Positions 18,320 through 27,347 of a stretch of 46,289 nucleotides of DNA are shown here, one piece after another; within the stretch, counting starts at the first letter, position 1, and every line of letters starts with the position of its first letter. The notes below the pieces were generated by a model. The model ran no database searches. It was not told where the DNA came from and saw only the letters and a program-made list of their open reading frames with translations. The DNA is from Eubacterium sp. GTDB taxonomy: Bacteria; Bacillota; Clostridia; Peptostreptococcales; Anaerovoracaceae. The stretch is taken from contig JAETRU010000023.1 in the NCBI GenBank assembly GCA_021769965.1, positions 1 to 46,289 on the forward strand, given 5' to 3'. Position numbers and translations under genes: made by a program.

Positions 18320-18348
18320 ATTTTATCACGGCTGTCCCTGATTTTCAA
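18320..18348 (-). promoter_or_regulatory. promoter of the trigger-factor-like gene
   Basis: TTGAAA (18343-18348) and TAAAAT (18320-18325) are 17 bases apart on the - strand. A six-base GCGGTC/GACCGC hairpin (18287-18303) lies in the resulting leader. Confidence 0.65.
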
Positions 18349-18393
18349 ACGATAAAAGGATATTTCACGTAAAATACACAATCTTTCAGAAAA

Positions 18394-19347
18394 CTACACC
18401 TGAGCATCCAGGCGTTCTACCGCTTTTTTCGCCTGGCTGCGTTTTCTTCTCGCGGCGGAAACAGTGATGTAAACCAGCATCAGTACTGTTGCCAGATACG
18501 GCACCGCTGCAGTCAGGTCGCTCGGTACGCCCACAGACTGAAGTCTCATACCCAGAGCCTGCAGGAAACCGAAGAGCAGAGCCGCTCCGAAAACTTTAGG
18601 CGGATTGGCCATGCCGAATACCACGCAGGCAAACGCGATAAATCCGCGGCTGGCGCTCATGCCCTCTGTAAAGCAGTTGAGGAAGCCCAGCGACAGATGC
18701 GCGCCTGCGAATCCACAGAAAACACCGCAGAGAACGCTGGAAATGACCTTCATTCTGACCGGACTGATACCTGCGGTCTCCAGGGCTTCAGGATGTTCTC
18801 CGGAAGCGCGGATCCAGAAGCCGTACGGCGTTCTGTACAGAAAGATCCATACCACCAGTACAAACAGCCAGGACAGATATACGAAAATGGAATATCCGCT
18901 GAAAATGCTGCCTATGACCGGAATATCCTTGATCACCGGAATGTTGATCGGGTCCAGACCTTCGATGCCTTCGCCCGCCCATGTTCCTACCTTTCCGAAA
19001 ACGGAACGGAGCATGAAAATGGTCAGTCCGCTGGCAAAGGTATTGATGGTCATACCGATAATAAATTCATCGCTCTTCAGCTTTACAACAAAGAGCGCGA
19101 AGAACAGTCCTACTGCCACGCCTACCAGTACGGCGAAAAGAATACCCATCGGGGCGCTGGCAAAGGTGAAGCTGAATACGACGGCAAAGAAAGCTCCCAT
19201 CAGGATCATGCCCTCCATACCGATATTCATAATGCCCGCATGCTCAGTAAACAGTCCTCCGAGCGCAGCAAGAAGTACCGGAGTCGCGTTACGAATTGTA
19301 TTCTGAAATAGTCCGACACTAAACAGTCCCAGTATCTGATCCCACAT
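18394..19347 (-). CDS. Nucleoside-type ABC importer permease, NupQ/YufQ-like
   Basis: A 317-residue permease with about eight to ten membrane helices. GGLFTEHAGIMNIGMEGMILMGAFFA and AFACVVFGMANP are typical of the sugar/nucleoside (BPD_transp_2) permeases that pair with BmpA lipoproteins. It overlaps nupP by 29 bases and is last in the transporter operon. Short basic C-terminus. Confidence 0.88.
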   Translation of the reverse strand: MWDQILGLFSVGLFQNTIRNATPVLLAALGGLFTEHAGIMNIGMEGMILMGAFFAVVFSFTFASAPMGILFAVLVGVAVGLFFALFVVKLKSDEFIIGMTINTFASGLTIFMLRSVFGKVGTWAGEGIEGLDPINIPVIKDIPVIGSIFSGYSIFVYLSWLFVLVVWIFLYRTPYGFWIRASGEHPEALETAGISPVRMKVISSVLCGVFCGFAGAHLSLGFLNCFTEGMSASRGFIAFACVVFGMANPPKVFGAALLFGFLQALGMRLQSVGVPSDLTAAVPYLATVLMLVYITVSAARRKRSQAKKAVERLDAQV

Positions 19348-20422
19348 TTGCCTTCAGCTCCTTTCTTGCAATCTTCTGTACTTTTCTCTTCTCCATCCAG
19401 ATCGTGATACCGTTCTGCGCTGCCATCAGGAAAATGATGATCGAGAAGATAATATCGTAGATCTGCGTAGATACGCCGACCATCATATCCATATACGCCG
19501 CGCCAGTACTCATAATAGCGAAGAAAAAGCTCATTATGATGATACCGATCGGGTTGTAGTTCATGATCATGGCTACCAGCATGCCGTCAAAGTAGAATTC
19601 GTTGCTGACAGCTTCTGTCATATGTCCCTGTGAACCATAGATCAGAAACATGCCTACAAAACCGCATATCGCGCCGGAAGCTACCATGGATCCGATCATC
19701 AGCCTTCCGCTTGGCAGACCGGCAAATCTCGCGAATCTTTCGTTTTCGCCTGTGACCTTGATCTGCAGACCGGTGCTGGTCATTTTCATCACATACCAGA
19801 TCAGAAAAGCGATCACCGCTCCTCCGATGAAACCGCTGGTCAGATTGGAACCCTGGATCAGCTTGCCGAAACGAAGCGTATCAGGCAGATAATCCGTTCC
19901 CTTAGGAATAGAGGGAGAAGATGCATTCCACGGTCCGTTTACCAGATAAGTGCAGACCTTGATAGCCACTGTATTCAGCATGATGGTAGTAATGACCTCG
20001 CTGACATTCAGCTTGACCTTCAGGATAGCCGGTATCCAGGCATAAAACCCGCCTACTATAACGGCAGAAACAAAAGCAAGGATCAGAACCAGTATGGATG
20101 GCAGGCCGCTGCACCAGAGACCTATCATAGTCGCGGCAAGAGCGCCGAAGAACAGCTGCCCTTCGCCTCCGACGTTAAACAGGCCGCCTTTCGCGCCGAT
20201 GGCCGTAGCAAGTCCCAGCAAACAAAGCATCATAGCTCTTTCTAAAGTATTACCAATAAAGCGTGCATTTCCAACCGAGCCTTCTATCATAGCGCCATAA
20301 GCTTCAGCCGGGCTGAAGCCCGTAAGCAGCATCAGAACAGCGCCGATCACAAGAGCGATCACGATACTGGCGACCAGTGTGCCAATATATCTCACATTGA
20401 CTTTTTCTTTCAATGTATTCAT
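19319..20422 (-). CDS. Nucleoside-type ABC importer permease, NupP/YufP-like
   Basis: A 367-residue permease of the same family as its neighbour. Features are GFSPAEAYGAMIEGSVGNARFIGNTLERAM, AKGGLFNVGGEGQLFFGA, KVKLNVSEVITTIMLN and GMLVAMIMNYNPIGI. It starts four bases inside the end of the ATPase gene (ATGA overlap) and overlaps the second permease, so the three are translationally coupled. Confidence 0.9.
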   Translation of the reverse strand: MNTLKEKVNVRYIGTLVASIVIALVIGAVLMLLTGFSPAEAYGAMIEGSVGNARFIGNTLERAMMLCLLGLATAIGAKGGLFNVGGEGQLFFGALAATMIGLWCSGLPSILVLILAFVSAVIVGGFYAWIPAILKVKLNVSEVITTIMLNTVAIKVCTYLVNGPWNASSPSIPKGTDYLPDTLRFGKLIQGSNLTSGFIGGAVIAFLIWYVMKMTSTGLQIKVTGENERFARFAGLPSGRLMIGSMVASGAICGFVGMFLIYGSQGHMTEAVSNEFYFDGMLVAMIMNYNPIGIIIMSFFFAIMSTGAAYMDMMVGVSTQIYDIIFSIIIFLMAAQNGITIWMEKRKVQKIARKELKANVGSDTGTV

Positions 20423-21966
20423 GCCTGCTCACCTCCCGCCTTCTCCGCGTCACGATTTCCTGTCATATAATAACTGATACCCATCTTGTCGATTTCGCCT
20501 TCCTTGAATTCTCCTGTGATCTTACCTTCGTACATGGTGATGATGCGGTCGCTGAGACGGAATACTTCGTCCAGATCCGCGCTGACCAGAAGAATTGCGC
20601 AGCCTTCATTACGTTTATCAATGATACACTGATGGATGAATTCGATCGCGCCTACGTCCACGCCTCTTGTCGGCTGGGCGATGACCAGGATCGGCGTGTC
20701 AAAGGAAAACTCTCTGGCAACGACCACTTTCTGCATGTTGCCGCCCGAAAGGGATCCCACCGTAGTGCTCACGCCGGCGCCTCGCATATCGAACTTTTTA
20801 AACAGTTCATTTGCATATCTGGCAATGGAAGATTTCTTCAGATGAATTTTATATTTCGCGAATTCCGGCAGAGTCTCCTTGCCTATGATCAGGTTTTCTG
20901 TAATAGTGGACTGGGTAGTAACGCCGGTAGCGATCCTGTCCTCCGGAATGTGCGCGAGACCCAGCGCGCGGACATCGCCCGGCCGCATGCGGGCAATATC
21001 CGTACCGGCAATTTTAACGGTACCCGCTTCAATATGCCGCATACCGGTGATGGCCTCCAGAAGCTCGCTCTGGCCGTTGCCTTCGATGGCGGCAATACCC
21101 AGGATCTCTCCCGCGTGGACCTGCAGATCCACGCCTCTGACAGCCAGCAGGCCCCGGTTATCAGCGACCTGCAGATTGTCTACTTCAACCATGACGCCGC
21201 CCTGCTGTCCCTTTTTCTCCAGTTTGTCAAAGAGCACGTCGCGGCCTACCATCATAGACGCAAGGATCCGCTCATTTACATTTTTCGTTTCTTCTACGCC
21301 TACCAGTCTGCCCTGCCGCATCACGCCGACTCTGTCTGAAATGGCCATGACCTCATGGAGCTTATGGGTAATAATAATGACCGTCATATCCTTCTCGCGA
21401 ACGATGCGTCTGATAACGTCAAATAATTCCTCTGTTTCCTGCGGTGTCAGGACAGCCGTCGGCTCGTCCAGGATCAGAATATCCGCGCCCCGGTACAGGG
21501 TCTTCAGGATCTCCACCCTCTGCTGCAGACCTACGCTGATCTCTTCTACCACGGCCTTTGGATCTACCACAAGTCCATACTCTTCCACCAGCTGCTCGGT
21601 TGCTTTTACCGCGCCTTTCAGGTCATAGAAGAATTTGTTCTTTCTCGGTTCTTTGCTGAGTACAATATTCTGCGCTACAGTAAAGGACGGAACCAGCATG
21701 AAGTGCTGGTGTACCATGCCGACGCCACTTTCAATGGCCTCTGTCGGCGTATGCTTTTCCATTTTCTTCCCTTTGATATAGACATTGCCGTCAGTCGGCG
21801 TATTGATGCCGTAGAGCACGTTCATCAGCGTACTCTTACCGGCGCCGTTTTCTCCTACCAGAGCGAATATCTCACCTTTTTTTATATCAAAAGAAACATT
21901 ATCATTGGCAAGCACGCCGGGGAACTGCATGGATATGTTCTCAAATTTTACAATAGTCTCTTGCAA
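20419..21966 (-). CDS. Nucleoside-type ABC importer ATPase, NupO/YufO-like
   Basis: A double ABC ATPase. The first domain has Walker A GENGAGKST, signature SVGLQQRVEIL and Walker B ILILDEPTAVL. The second has GIEGNG-type AIEGNGQSE in place of a standard Walker A, LSGGNMQKVVVARE, and ILVIAQPTRGVD. I place the start at a TTG (21964-21966): GAGG eight bases upstream, and the resulting 515 residues match the family. The longer open frame to 22083 has a poorly conserved, AT-rich start. Confidence 0.92.
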   Translation of the reverse strand: MQETIVKFENISMQFPGVLANDNVSFDIKKGEIFALVGENGAGKSTLMNVLYGINTPTDGNVYIKGKKMEKHTPTEAIESGVGMVHQHFMLVPSFTVAQNIVLSKEPRKNKFFYDLKGAVKATEQLVEEYGLVVDPKAVVEEISVGLQQRVEILKTLYRGADILILDEPTAVLTPQETEELFDVIRRIVREKDMTVIIITHKLHEVMAISDRVGVMRQGRLVGVEETKNVNERILASMMVGRDVLFDKLEKKGQQGGVMVEVDNLQVADNRGLLAVRGVDLQVHAGEILGIAAIEGNGQSELLEAITGMRHIEAGTVKIAGTDIARMRPGDVRALGLAHIPEDRIATGVTTQSTITENLIIGKETLPEFAKYKIHLKKSSIARYANELFKKFDMRGAGVSTTVGSLSGGNMQKVVVAREFSFDTPILVIAQPTRGVDVGAIEFIHQCIIDKRNEGCAILLVSADLDEVFRLSDRIITMYEGKITGEFKEGEIDKMGISYYMTGNRDAEKAGGEQA

Positions 21967-22083
21967 AACAGTTTCCTCGCTTTTCTTTAAATATATTAAG
22001 CATATTAAATAATTGTCTTTCTCATGTAAGCTGAATCTCTTTTGTTTCAAACATTTTGCAAACGCAATCAAATCGCTGTCCAA

Positions 22084-22154
22084 TAAAAATTCCAGGAGTA
22101 GAACCCTATAATACCTTTACTCCTGTCTTCTCCTCTAGCTTATTTAGGAGGAGA
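22084..22154 (-). promoter_or_regulatory. leader hairpins before the ATPase gene
   Basis: A perfect eight-base repeat (CAGGAGTA 22093-22100, TACTCCTG 22118-22125) is followed on the - strand by GAATTTTTATT, as in a weak intrinsic terminator. A second seven-base repeat (22129-22135, 22148-22154) lies just before it. Together they could attenuate readthrough from the lipoprotein gene, or be processing sites. Confidence 0.4.
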
Positions 22155-22324
22155 TATTTGCCTAAGCGGCTAAAACCTGAAAATCGAAGCCTCAAAATCG
22201 CTAACAAGATCAGGTGCATTACACGAGTTATAAATATGATTTTATTCTTATGTTATTATATCTTTTGCATTACGTCCTTATTTTGTAAGATGATGCGCTA
22301 TAAGTAGCAACAAATTTCTCACTC

Positions 22325-22367
22325 CAAAAATATTAAACAAGGCGCAACGCTAACACGCCACGCCCTT
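22325..22367 (-). terminator. partial terminator after the BmpA-like gene
   Basis: On the - strand AAGGGCGTGGCG pairs with CGTTGCGCCTT (bulge and wobbles), then GTTTAATATTTTT. A leaky terminator here would give more binding protein than transporter, common in such operons. Between this and 22154 I see no gene. Confidence 0.45.
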
Positions 22368-22386
22368 TTGATAAACAAGTATTTTC

Positions 22387-23445
22387 TTACATTGCTGTGT
22401 CAACTTTGATTTCTCCGTCGGCAATTTTTTTAATCTGCTCGTCCAAAGCTGATAATACATCTTCAGGAACAAGAACTTTCATATCGTCAGAACCGTATGC
22501 AACTTCTACATAACCACCGTCTAAACCTGCATAGAAGATTTCTCCGCCTTTCCAGTTCTCTTCACTCTCATTGATTTGATTAACATAATCAACGATGGAT
22601 TTATGCACGTTCTTGATCATGGAACACAGGATATCGTCAGCATACTTTCCGTCGCCTAAAGTGATCCTCTGATCCTGGTCAACGCCGATGCACTTGATGC
22701 CAAGTTCTTTTGCCTTCATGATAGCGCCGTTACCGGAACCGCCTGCAGCACAGAAGATGATGTCTGCGCCTTTAGCCTGCAGATCCTGCGCCCATTCAGC
22801 TCCTAAGTTCGTATCGGACCAGTCGCCGGTATAGCCTTTGACGATCTTAACGTCTTTGCCTAAATCTTTGCCGGCCTGCTTAGCGCCCTGCTCATATCCA
22901 ACACGGAAGTCATTGATAACAGGAATATCAGCACCGCCGATAAAGCCTACAACGCCGCTTTTTGTCATGCTGCCTGCGATATAGCCTACCAGGTAGGAAC
23001 CTTCATTCTGTGCATACAAAACAGATGTTAAATTAGGATGTTTTTCTGGATTTGATGCAGGATTATCAATCCAAATAAACTTAACATCTGGATAATCGTC
23101 AGCCACTTTATCAATCATCGTCAGTTCAGAACCAACACCTATGACAATATCCGAATTCTCCGCAGCTGTTCTCAACTGTGGTTCATACTGAGTTTCGTCA
23201 GTGTTGCATTCAGTGACATTTACAGAAAAACCCTGATCACCCAGTTCATCGAGACCAGCCTTTGCTGAGTCGTTGAAAGACATGTCGCCTAACTGTGTCG
23301 CAATTACGCCTGTAACCCGAATTTTACCGCTCTGAGCATCTTTTTCAGCATCGCCGCCATCATCTGAACTGTTACAGCTTGCCATGAACAGAGTCATAGT
23401 CAAAACCATCATGGCAGCCAAAGTCAATGAAATAAACTTTTTCAT
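22387..23445 (-). CDS. BmpA family nucleoside-binding lipoprotein
   Basis: Substrate-binding lipoprotein of the adjacent ABC importer. Signal peptide ends FMASC (lipid on C24), followed by a Ser/Asp/Gly-rich linker and the BMP fold: GDMSFNDSAKAGLDEL, DIVIGVGSELT, GYIAGSMTKSGVVGFIGGADIPVINDF, and ADIIFCAAGGSGNGAI. These are typical of purine-nucleoside binders; the actual ligand is not shown. ACGGAGGATG precedes the start region. First gene of the operon, with a good promoter at 23499-23527. Confidence 0.93.
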   Translation of the reverse strand: MKKFISLTLAAMMVLTMTLFMASCNSSDDGGDAEKDAQSGKIRVTGVIATQLGDMSFNDSAKAGLDELGDQGFSVNVTECNTDETQYEPQLRTAAENSDIVIGVGSELTMIDKVADDYPDVKFIWIDNPASNPEKHPNLTSVLYAQNEGSYLVGYIAGSMTKSGVVGFIGGADIPVINDFRVGYEQGAKQAGKDLGKDVKIVKGYTGDWSDTNLGAEWAQDLQAKGADIIFCAAGGSGNGAIMKAKELGIKCIGVDQDQRITLGDGKYADDILCSMIKNVHKSIVDYVNQINESEENWKGGEIFYAGLDGGYVEVAYGSDDMKVLVPEDVLSALDEQIKKIADGEIKVDTAM

Positions 23446-23498
23446 ACTTCATCCTCCGTAATTCTTTTTAAGCTTTAGCTATAAAAAATTTCATCACA

Positions 23499-23527
23499 AT
23501 TTTAACACATTTGCAGAACTTTCGCAA
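23499..23527 (-). promoter_or_regulatory. promoter of the BmpA-like gene
   Basis: TTGCGA (23522-23527) and TAAAAT (23499-23504) are 17 bases apart on the - strand. No purine riboswitch elements are visible between it and the start codon. Confidence 0.6.
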
Positions 23528-23657
23528 TGGTCTTTTCAAGTTTTAATATAAAAATCTTCCCTGGCTGAATGCAATGCAAAAAAGAAACATGTAAAGCACC
23601 CGCCCGCCCTACAGGAAGATGGACTAAGCTGCAGCTAATTCGAAGACACCGGCAGAG

Positions 23658-23709
23658 AATCAGTATTAAAAACGGTGATCGGAAATGAACACCGTTTTTA
23701 ATACTGATT
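23658..23709. repeat. 20-base perfect inverted repeat, likely bidirectional terminator
   Basis: Arms 23658-23677 and 23690-23709 are perfect complements with a 12-base loop. Within them AAAAACGGTG and CACCGTTTTT form a classic terminator on either strand. It sits in a 468-base stretch (23446-23913) without a gene, AT-rich relative to its surroundings, in which I see no other feature except the promoter at 23499-23527. Confidence 0.7.
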
Positions 23710-23913
23710 TAGTTCGTTACCATGGACAGTCCCTAAAATTCTCCTCATTTCTGCATCCCGCAGAGATTTGAAAAAAACACTCTACCTCACGGTCAGACCC
23801 TATTAGAGTTTAGGAAACACCACAAAAATTTGGTTACCTGTTCTCGCTTTAAAATATGTGATGCTTTAAAATTCACATCTCATATACCTATGATAATCCA
23901 ATATTACCATACA

Positions 23914-24282
23914 CTACTTCATTGCGCTTCCAGACACATTCACTTGATGATTTGATTGATTATAAAATCTTACAGTATAATCACCTGCACCATCTTCAAC
24001 GGCTATCATTTTAGAAACACCATCTCCTGTCACATAGTAGGTATGTAGATGACCTCCTTCTTTACTGATAACAATCTTCACTTTAGTGCTTGGAGCCTCT
24101 ATATTCGGCACACTCTGAGAATAATTCAGCGTATAGTTAGACGTTGAATGGAATTCTATAGGAGCGCTTGAATTAGCTCCGATGCTCTTACTGAACGTAT
24201 AAAAATGCGTCCATGCAAATGCCACAGATGTGCTTAGTGCCATAACCAGTACTGTAGCTAGTATTACAATTTTCTTCTTCAT
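23914..24282 (-). CDS. orphan small secreted protein
   Basis: Not recognised. A 122-residue protein with an N-terminal signal (KKK, hydrophobic stretch, cleavage likely after AFA near 23) and a mature part of about 100 residues rich in Ser, Thr, Tyr and Asn without Cys. The pattern of alternating polar and hydrophobic residues and ending in GDYTVRFYNQSNHQVNVSGSA suggests a small beta-sandwich. AAGGAGG supports the start. It has its own promoter inside the end of hisJ and is monocistronic. Confidence 0.75.
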   Translation of the reverse strand: MKKKIVILATVLVMALSTSVAFAWTHFYTFSKSIGANSSAPIEFHSTSNYTLNYSQSVPNIEAPSTKVKIVISKEGGHLHTYYVTGDGVSKMIAVEDGAGDYTVRFYNQSNHQVNVSGSAMK

Positions 24283-24343
24283 TTATACCTCCTTTTGTTT
24301 CAACCTAATGCGATAACCATCTCAGAATTCTGAATTTTCTTAT

Positions 24344-25165
24344 TTATATTCTAGCATCATCTTGTACAAAAGTCAATACATTTATATTTTCCATCATATT
24401 CCTGAATCCGTAGTCCAGCTGCCTCCTGTCATGACAGTCGCTGGACAGGATCACCGGGCATCCCAGTCTGTTGATCTCTTCCAGAAGAAAATCCGCCGGA
24501 TACGGTCTGCTGCGGTAACCCCGCGCCATAGCACCGGTGTTGATCTCAAAAACAGGCTTTTTCTCTGCGTCATCGGCACTTGAAACTATGGCCCGCAGCG
24601 CCTGCAGCGCGGCCCGCCTGTACCAGTCCGCCTCTTCATCGAAGTATCGGTTTCCCTCGTTAAATTTGGTGACCAGATCGAAATGGCCTATAATATCTGC
24701 CCCCGTGCGCCGCAGCACGTCGGCCTCGATCTCATAGTATCGTTCCACATAAGCTCTGTAATCTCCTGCGAAATACCGTTCCACGTTATCCGCCATGACA
24801 GCCTCGGTGTTGTCCACAGACAAAAAATGTCCGTCCTTTTCTATGGAATGCACCGAGCCGATCACGTAATCATAGGGATATTCCTCTTTCTCTCCGTAAT
24901 AGTCCATCTCCACGCCCAGAAGTATGCGGATCCTGTCCTCATACGTCCTGCGCAGCCGCAGGATCTCGCTGCGGTATTTTACCGTGTCCTCCCTGCTCAT
25001 GCAGTAATCTTCATCATATACAGAATATCCGTGGCCGGAAAATCCCAGCGCCGTAAACCCGAGGGCAACCGCCTCCCGGACCATGTCTTCCGGTCTGTCC
25101 CTGCCGTCGCAGTACAGCGTGTGCGTATGGAGATTCACATCTCCTTTCGGGTTTAAAAGAATCAT
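24344..25165 (-). CDS. hisJ: Histidinol-phosphatase, PHP family
   Basis: Dephosphorylates histidinol phosphate, the penultimate step before HisD. PHP metal-binding motifs: NLHTHTLYCDGR near the N-terminus, GFSGHG, GVEMDYY, GSVHSI, GHFDLVTKF and ILSSDCHD. The 273 residues are typical. Last gene of the his operon, start overlapping the hisIE stop by four bases. Its presence fits a HisB lacking the phosphatase domain. Also called hisK in some annotations. Confidence 0.9.
   Translation of the reverse strand: MILLNPKGDVNLHTHTLYCDGRDRPEDMVREAVALGFTALGFSGHGYSVYDEDYCMSREDTVKYRSEILRLRRTYEDRIRILLGVEMDYYGEKEEYPYDYVIGSVHSIEKDGHFLSVDNTEAVMADNVERYFAGDYRAYVERYYEIEADVLRRTGADIIGHFDLVTKFNEGNRYFDEEADWYRRAALQALRAIVSSADDAEKKPVFEINTGAMARGYRSRPYPADFLLEEINRLGCPVILSSDCHDRRQLDYGFRNMMENINVLTFVQDDARI
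24348..24376 (-). promoter_or_regulatory. promoter of the orphan secreted protein gene
   Basis: TTGACT (24371-24376) and TAGAAT (24348-24353) are 17 bases apart on the - strand, overlapping the 3' end of hisJ. Confidence 0.6.
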
Positions 25166-25806
25166 TTCATCTTCTCCTGTTTCACCTTATGATCGATGAT
25201 GTGGCGGGAAGCCAGCTCGTCCAGCACGTCGTCCACACTGATGCCAAGCTCCACCATAAGCACCATGACATGATACGCAAGGTCCGCGATCTCGTAGATC
25301 GTCTCGTCCCGGTCTTCCGCTTTCCCCGCGATGATGACCTCTGTGGCTTCCTCGCCGACTTTTTTCAGGATCTTATCCAGTCCCTTCTCGAACAGATATG
25401 TGGTATAGGAATTCTCCGGCATCTCCATCTTTCTGCCTTCCAGCATCTTATACAGTCCTTTTACAGAGAACCCGGAGGGCAGCTCGCCCAGTACCGGAAA
25501 CTCGAAACAGGAATCGTTTCCAAGATGGCACGCCGGACCTTCTTTGTTCACCGTGACCACCAAAGCGTCTCTGTCGCAGTCCGCGGTAATGCTGACGATA
25601 TGCTGCCAGTTGCCGCTGGTCTCGCCTTTTCTCCAAAGCTCCCCGCGGGACCGGGACCAGAAGCAGGTCTTCATTTCCTTTATAGAGATCTCCAGACTTT
25701 CCCTGTTCATATATGCCAGCGTCAGGACTTTTTTAGAATCCGCGTCTACCACGATAGCCGGGATCAGCCCCTTCTCATCAAATTTCAATTCGTCTATGTT
25801 TACCAT
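25162..25806 (-). CDS. hisIE: Phosphoribosyl-AMP cyclohydrolase / phosphoribosyl-ATP pyrophosphatase
   Basis: Bifunctional enzyme for histidine steps 2 and 3. The HisI domain (about 1-110) has LAYMNRESL, FWSRSRGELWRKGETSGN, DCDRDALVV and CHLGNDSCF. The HisE domain (about 115-214) has YLFEKGLDKILKKVGEEATEVIIA and EIADLAYHVMVLM. I choose the ATG at 25806 (214 residues), with GAAAGG upstream; a TTG at 25839 lacks a ribosome binding site. Confidence 0.94.
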   Translation of the reverse strand: MVNIDELKFDEKGLIPAIVVDADSKKVLTLAYMNRESLEISIKEMKTCFWSRSRGELWRKGETSGNWQHIVSITADCDRDALVVTVNKEGPACHLGNDSCFEFPVLGELPSGFSVKGLYKMLEGRKMEMPENSYTTYLFEKGLDKILKKVGEEATEVIIAGKAEDRDETIYEIADLAYHVMVLMVELGISVDDVLDELASRHIIDHKVKQEKMK

Positions 25807-25841
25807 TTTTCTGCCTTTCTCTTTTTCAATACTTTGCAAAA

Positions 25842-26600
25842 CTACAGTCTCACATTCACTCCGTCTGCAGCCAGCGCCGCTTTCAGATCACTGATAGACA
25901 CCTCTCCGAAGTGGAAAATGGAAGCCGCCAGCCCTGCGTCTATGGTCGGGATCTCTCTGAACAAAGTGATGAAATCCTCGATGCTCCCCGCGCCGCCGGA
26001 TGCGATGACCGGTACGCTGACCGCTTCGTTGACGGCTTCCAGCATTTCTATATCGAAGCCCTTCTTTACGCCGTCGGTATCGATGCTGTTGACTACGATC
26101 TCACCCGCGCCGGCAGCCTCGCCGCGTTTGATCCATTCGATGGCGTCAAGGCCGGTATCCTCTCTGCCTCCCTTGGCAAAGACGTGAAATCTGCCGCCGA
26201 CTCTTTTGATGTCCACAGACAGGACCACGCACTGATCACCGTATCGCTTCGCCGCCTCCGCGATGAGATTCGGACTGCGTATTGCGCCGGAATTGACGGA
26301 AACCTTATCGGCTCCGCATTTGAGCACTCTGTCAAAGTCTTCTAATGTATTGATGCCGCCGCCTACAGTCAGCGGGATGAAGATCGTCGACGCCACTTCC
26401 CGCAGAATGTCCGTAAACAGCTGCCGTTCCTCAAAGGAAGCCGTGATATCGTAGAATACCAGCTCGTCGGCTCCATTTTCGCTGTAATATCTACCCAGTT
26501 CCACAGGGGATGAAACATCCGTCAGCCCTTCAAAGTTAACGCCTTTGACCACCCGGCCGCTGCGCACATCCAGACACGGTATGATTCTCTTCGTTATCAT
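25842..26600 (-). CDS. hisF: Imidazole glycerol phosphate synthase subunit HisF
   Basis: Cyclase half of IGP synthase, which with HisH makes imidazole glycerol phosphate and AICAR. TIM-barrel of 252 residues starting MITKRIIPCLDVRSGRVVKGVNF, with catalytic Asp in CLDV (about 11) and SVDIKR (about 130), and GASGGAG-type ASGGAG near the C-terminus. Overlaps hisA by four bases. Confidence 0.97.
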   Translation of the reverse strand: MITKRIIPCLDVRSGRVVKGVNFEGLTDVSSPVELGRYYSENGADELVFYDITASFEERQLFTDILREVASTIFIPLTVGGGINTLEDFDRVLKCGADKVSVNSGAIRSPNLIAEAAKRYGDQCVVLSVDIKRVGGRFHVFAKGGREDTGLDAIEWIKRGEAAGAGEIVVNSIDTDGVKKGFDIEMLEAVNEAVSVPVIASGGAGSIEDFITLFREIPTIDAGLAASIFHFGEVSISDLKAALAADGVNVRL

Positions 26601-27334
26601 CTTCCTTCCCCCTCTCTGCCGGCCGAAGCCGCCGCAATGGCCGCGGCAAGGTCAATATCGCCGGTATACAGCGCCTTGCCGATAATGGCCCCGTATACGC
26701 CCATATCAGCCAGCGCCGCCACATCCTCCATAGAGGATACGCCGCCGGACGCCACGATATCCACAGGATACTTTTCTGAAAGCTCCCTGTACAGCTGCCG
26801 GTTGGTTCCTTCCATGGCACCGTCCCTGGAAATGTCCGTACAGATGATGCAGCTGACGCCTTCTGATGCCAGGCGCGCAAAGATCTCGTCTACTGTGATC
26901 TCTGAGACCTCGGTCCATCCGTGGACAGCCGCTTTTCTGCCGTTGATATCCACGCCGACAGCAACGCGCTGTCCATATTTTCTGATCATGTCCGCGGTAA
27001 ATGCCGGATCTTTGACCGCGATGGTCCCCAGAATGACCCGCCAGACGCCGGCGTCCAGATATTTTCTGATGGTCTCCTCGCTGCGGATGCCGCCTCCGAT
27101 CTCTACTTTCAGGCCGGAATTCTCAGCCAGCTGCCTTACCACATCAAAGTTGGGGTTGTCGCCGTCCTTTGCGCCGTCCAGATCTACCACGTGAAGAAAC
27201 TCAGCCCCCGCCGCGGCAAAATCTCTCGCGGCAGCCAGAGGATCGTCGCCGAAGACGGTCATTTTATCATAATCTCCTTTCAGCAGGCGGACCACTTTGC
27301 CGCCTCTGAGATCGATCGCCGGAAATATTTTCAT
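26597..27334 (-). CDS. hisA: ProFAR isomerase HisA
   Basis: Isomerises ProFAR to PRFAR. TIM-barrel of 245 residues: FPAIDLRGGKVVRLLKGDY with the catalytic Asp at 8, VEIGGGIRSEE, VGVDINGRK and VASGGVSSMEDV. It sits between hisH (13-base gap) and hisF (ATGA overlap). Confidence 0.96.
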   Translation of the reverse strand: MKIFPAIDLRGGKVVRLLKGDYDKMTVFGDDPLAAARDFAAAGAEFLHVVDLDGAKDGDNPNFDVVRQLAENSGLKVEIGGGIRSEETIRKYLDAGVWRVILGTIAVKDPAFTADMIRKYGQRVAVGVDINGRKAAVHGWTEVSEITVDEIFARLASEGVSCIICTDISRDGAMEGTNRQLYRELSEKYPVDIVASGGVSSMEDVAALADMGVYGAIIGKALYTGDIDLAAAIAAASAGREGEGR

Positions 27335-27347
27335 AAGTCTCTCTCCT

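Noticed and set aside
23446-23600. purine riboswitch before the BmpA-like gene
   Set aside because: Searched for the conserved P2/P3 loop and core elements on the - strand; none present.
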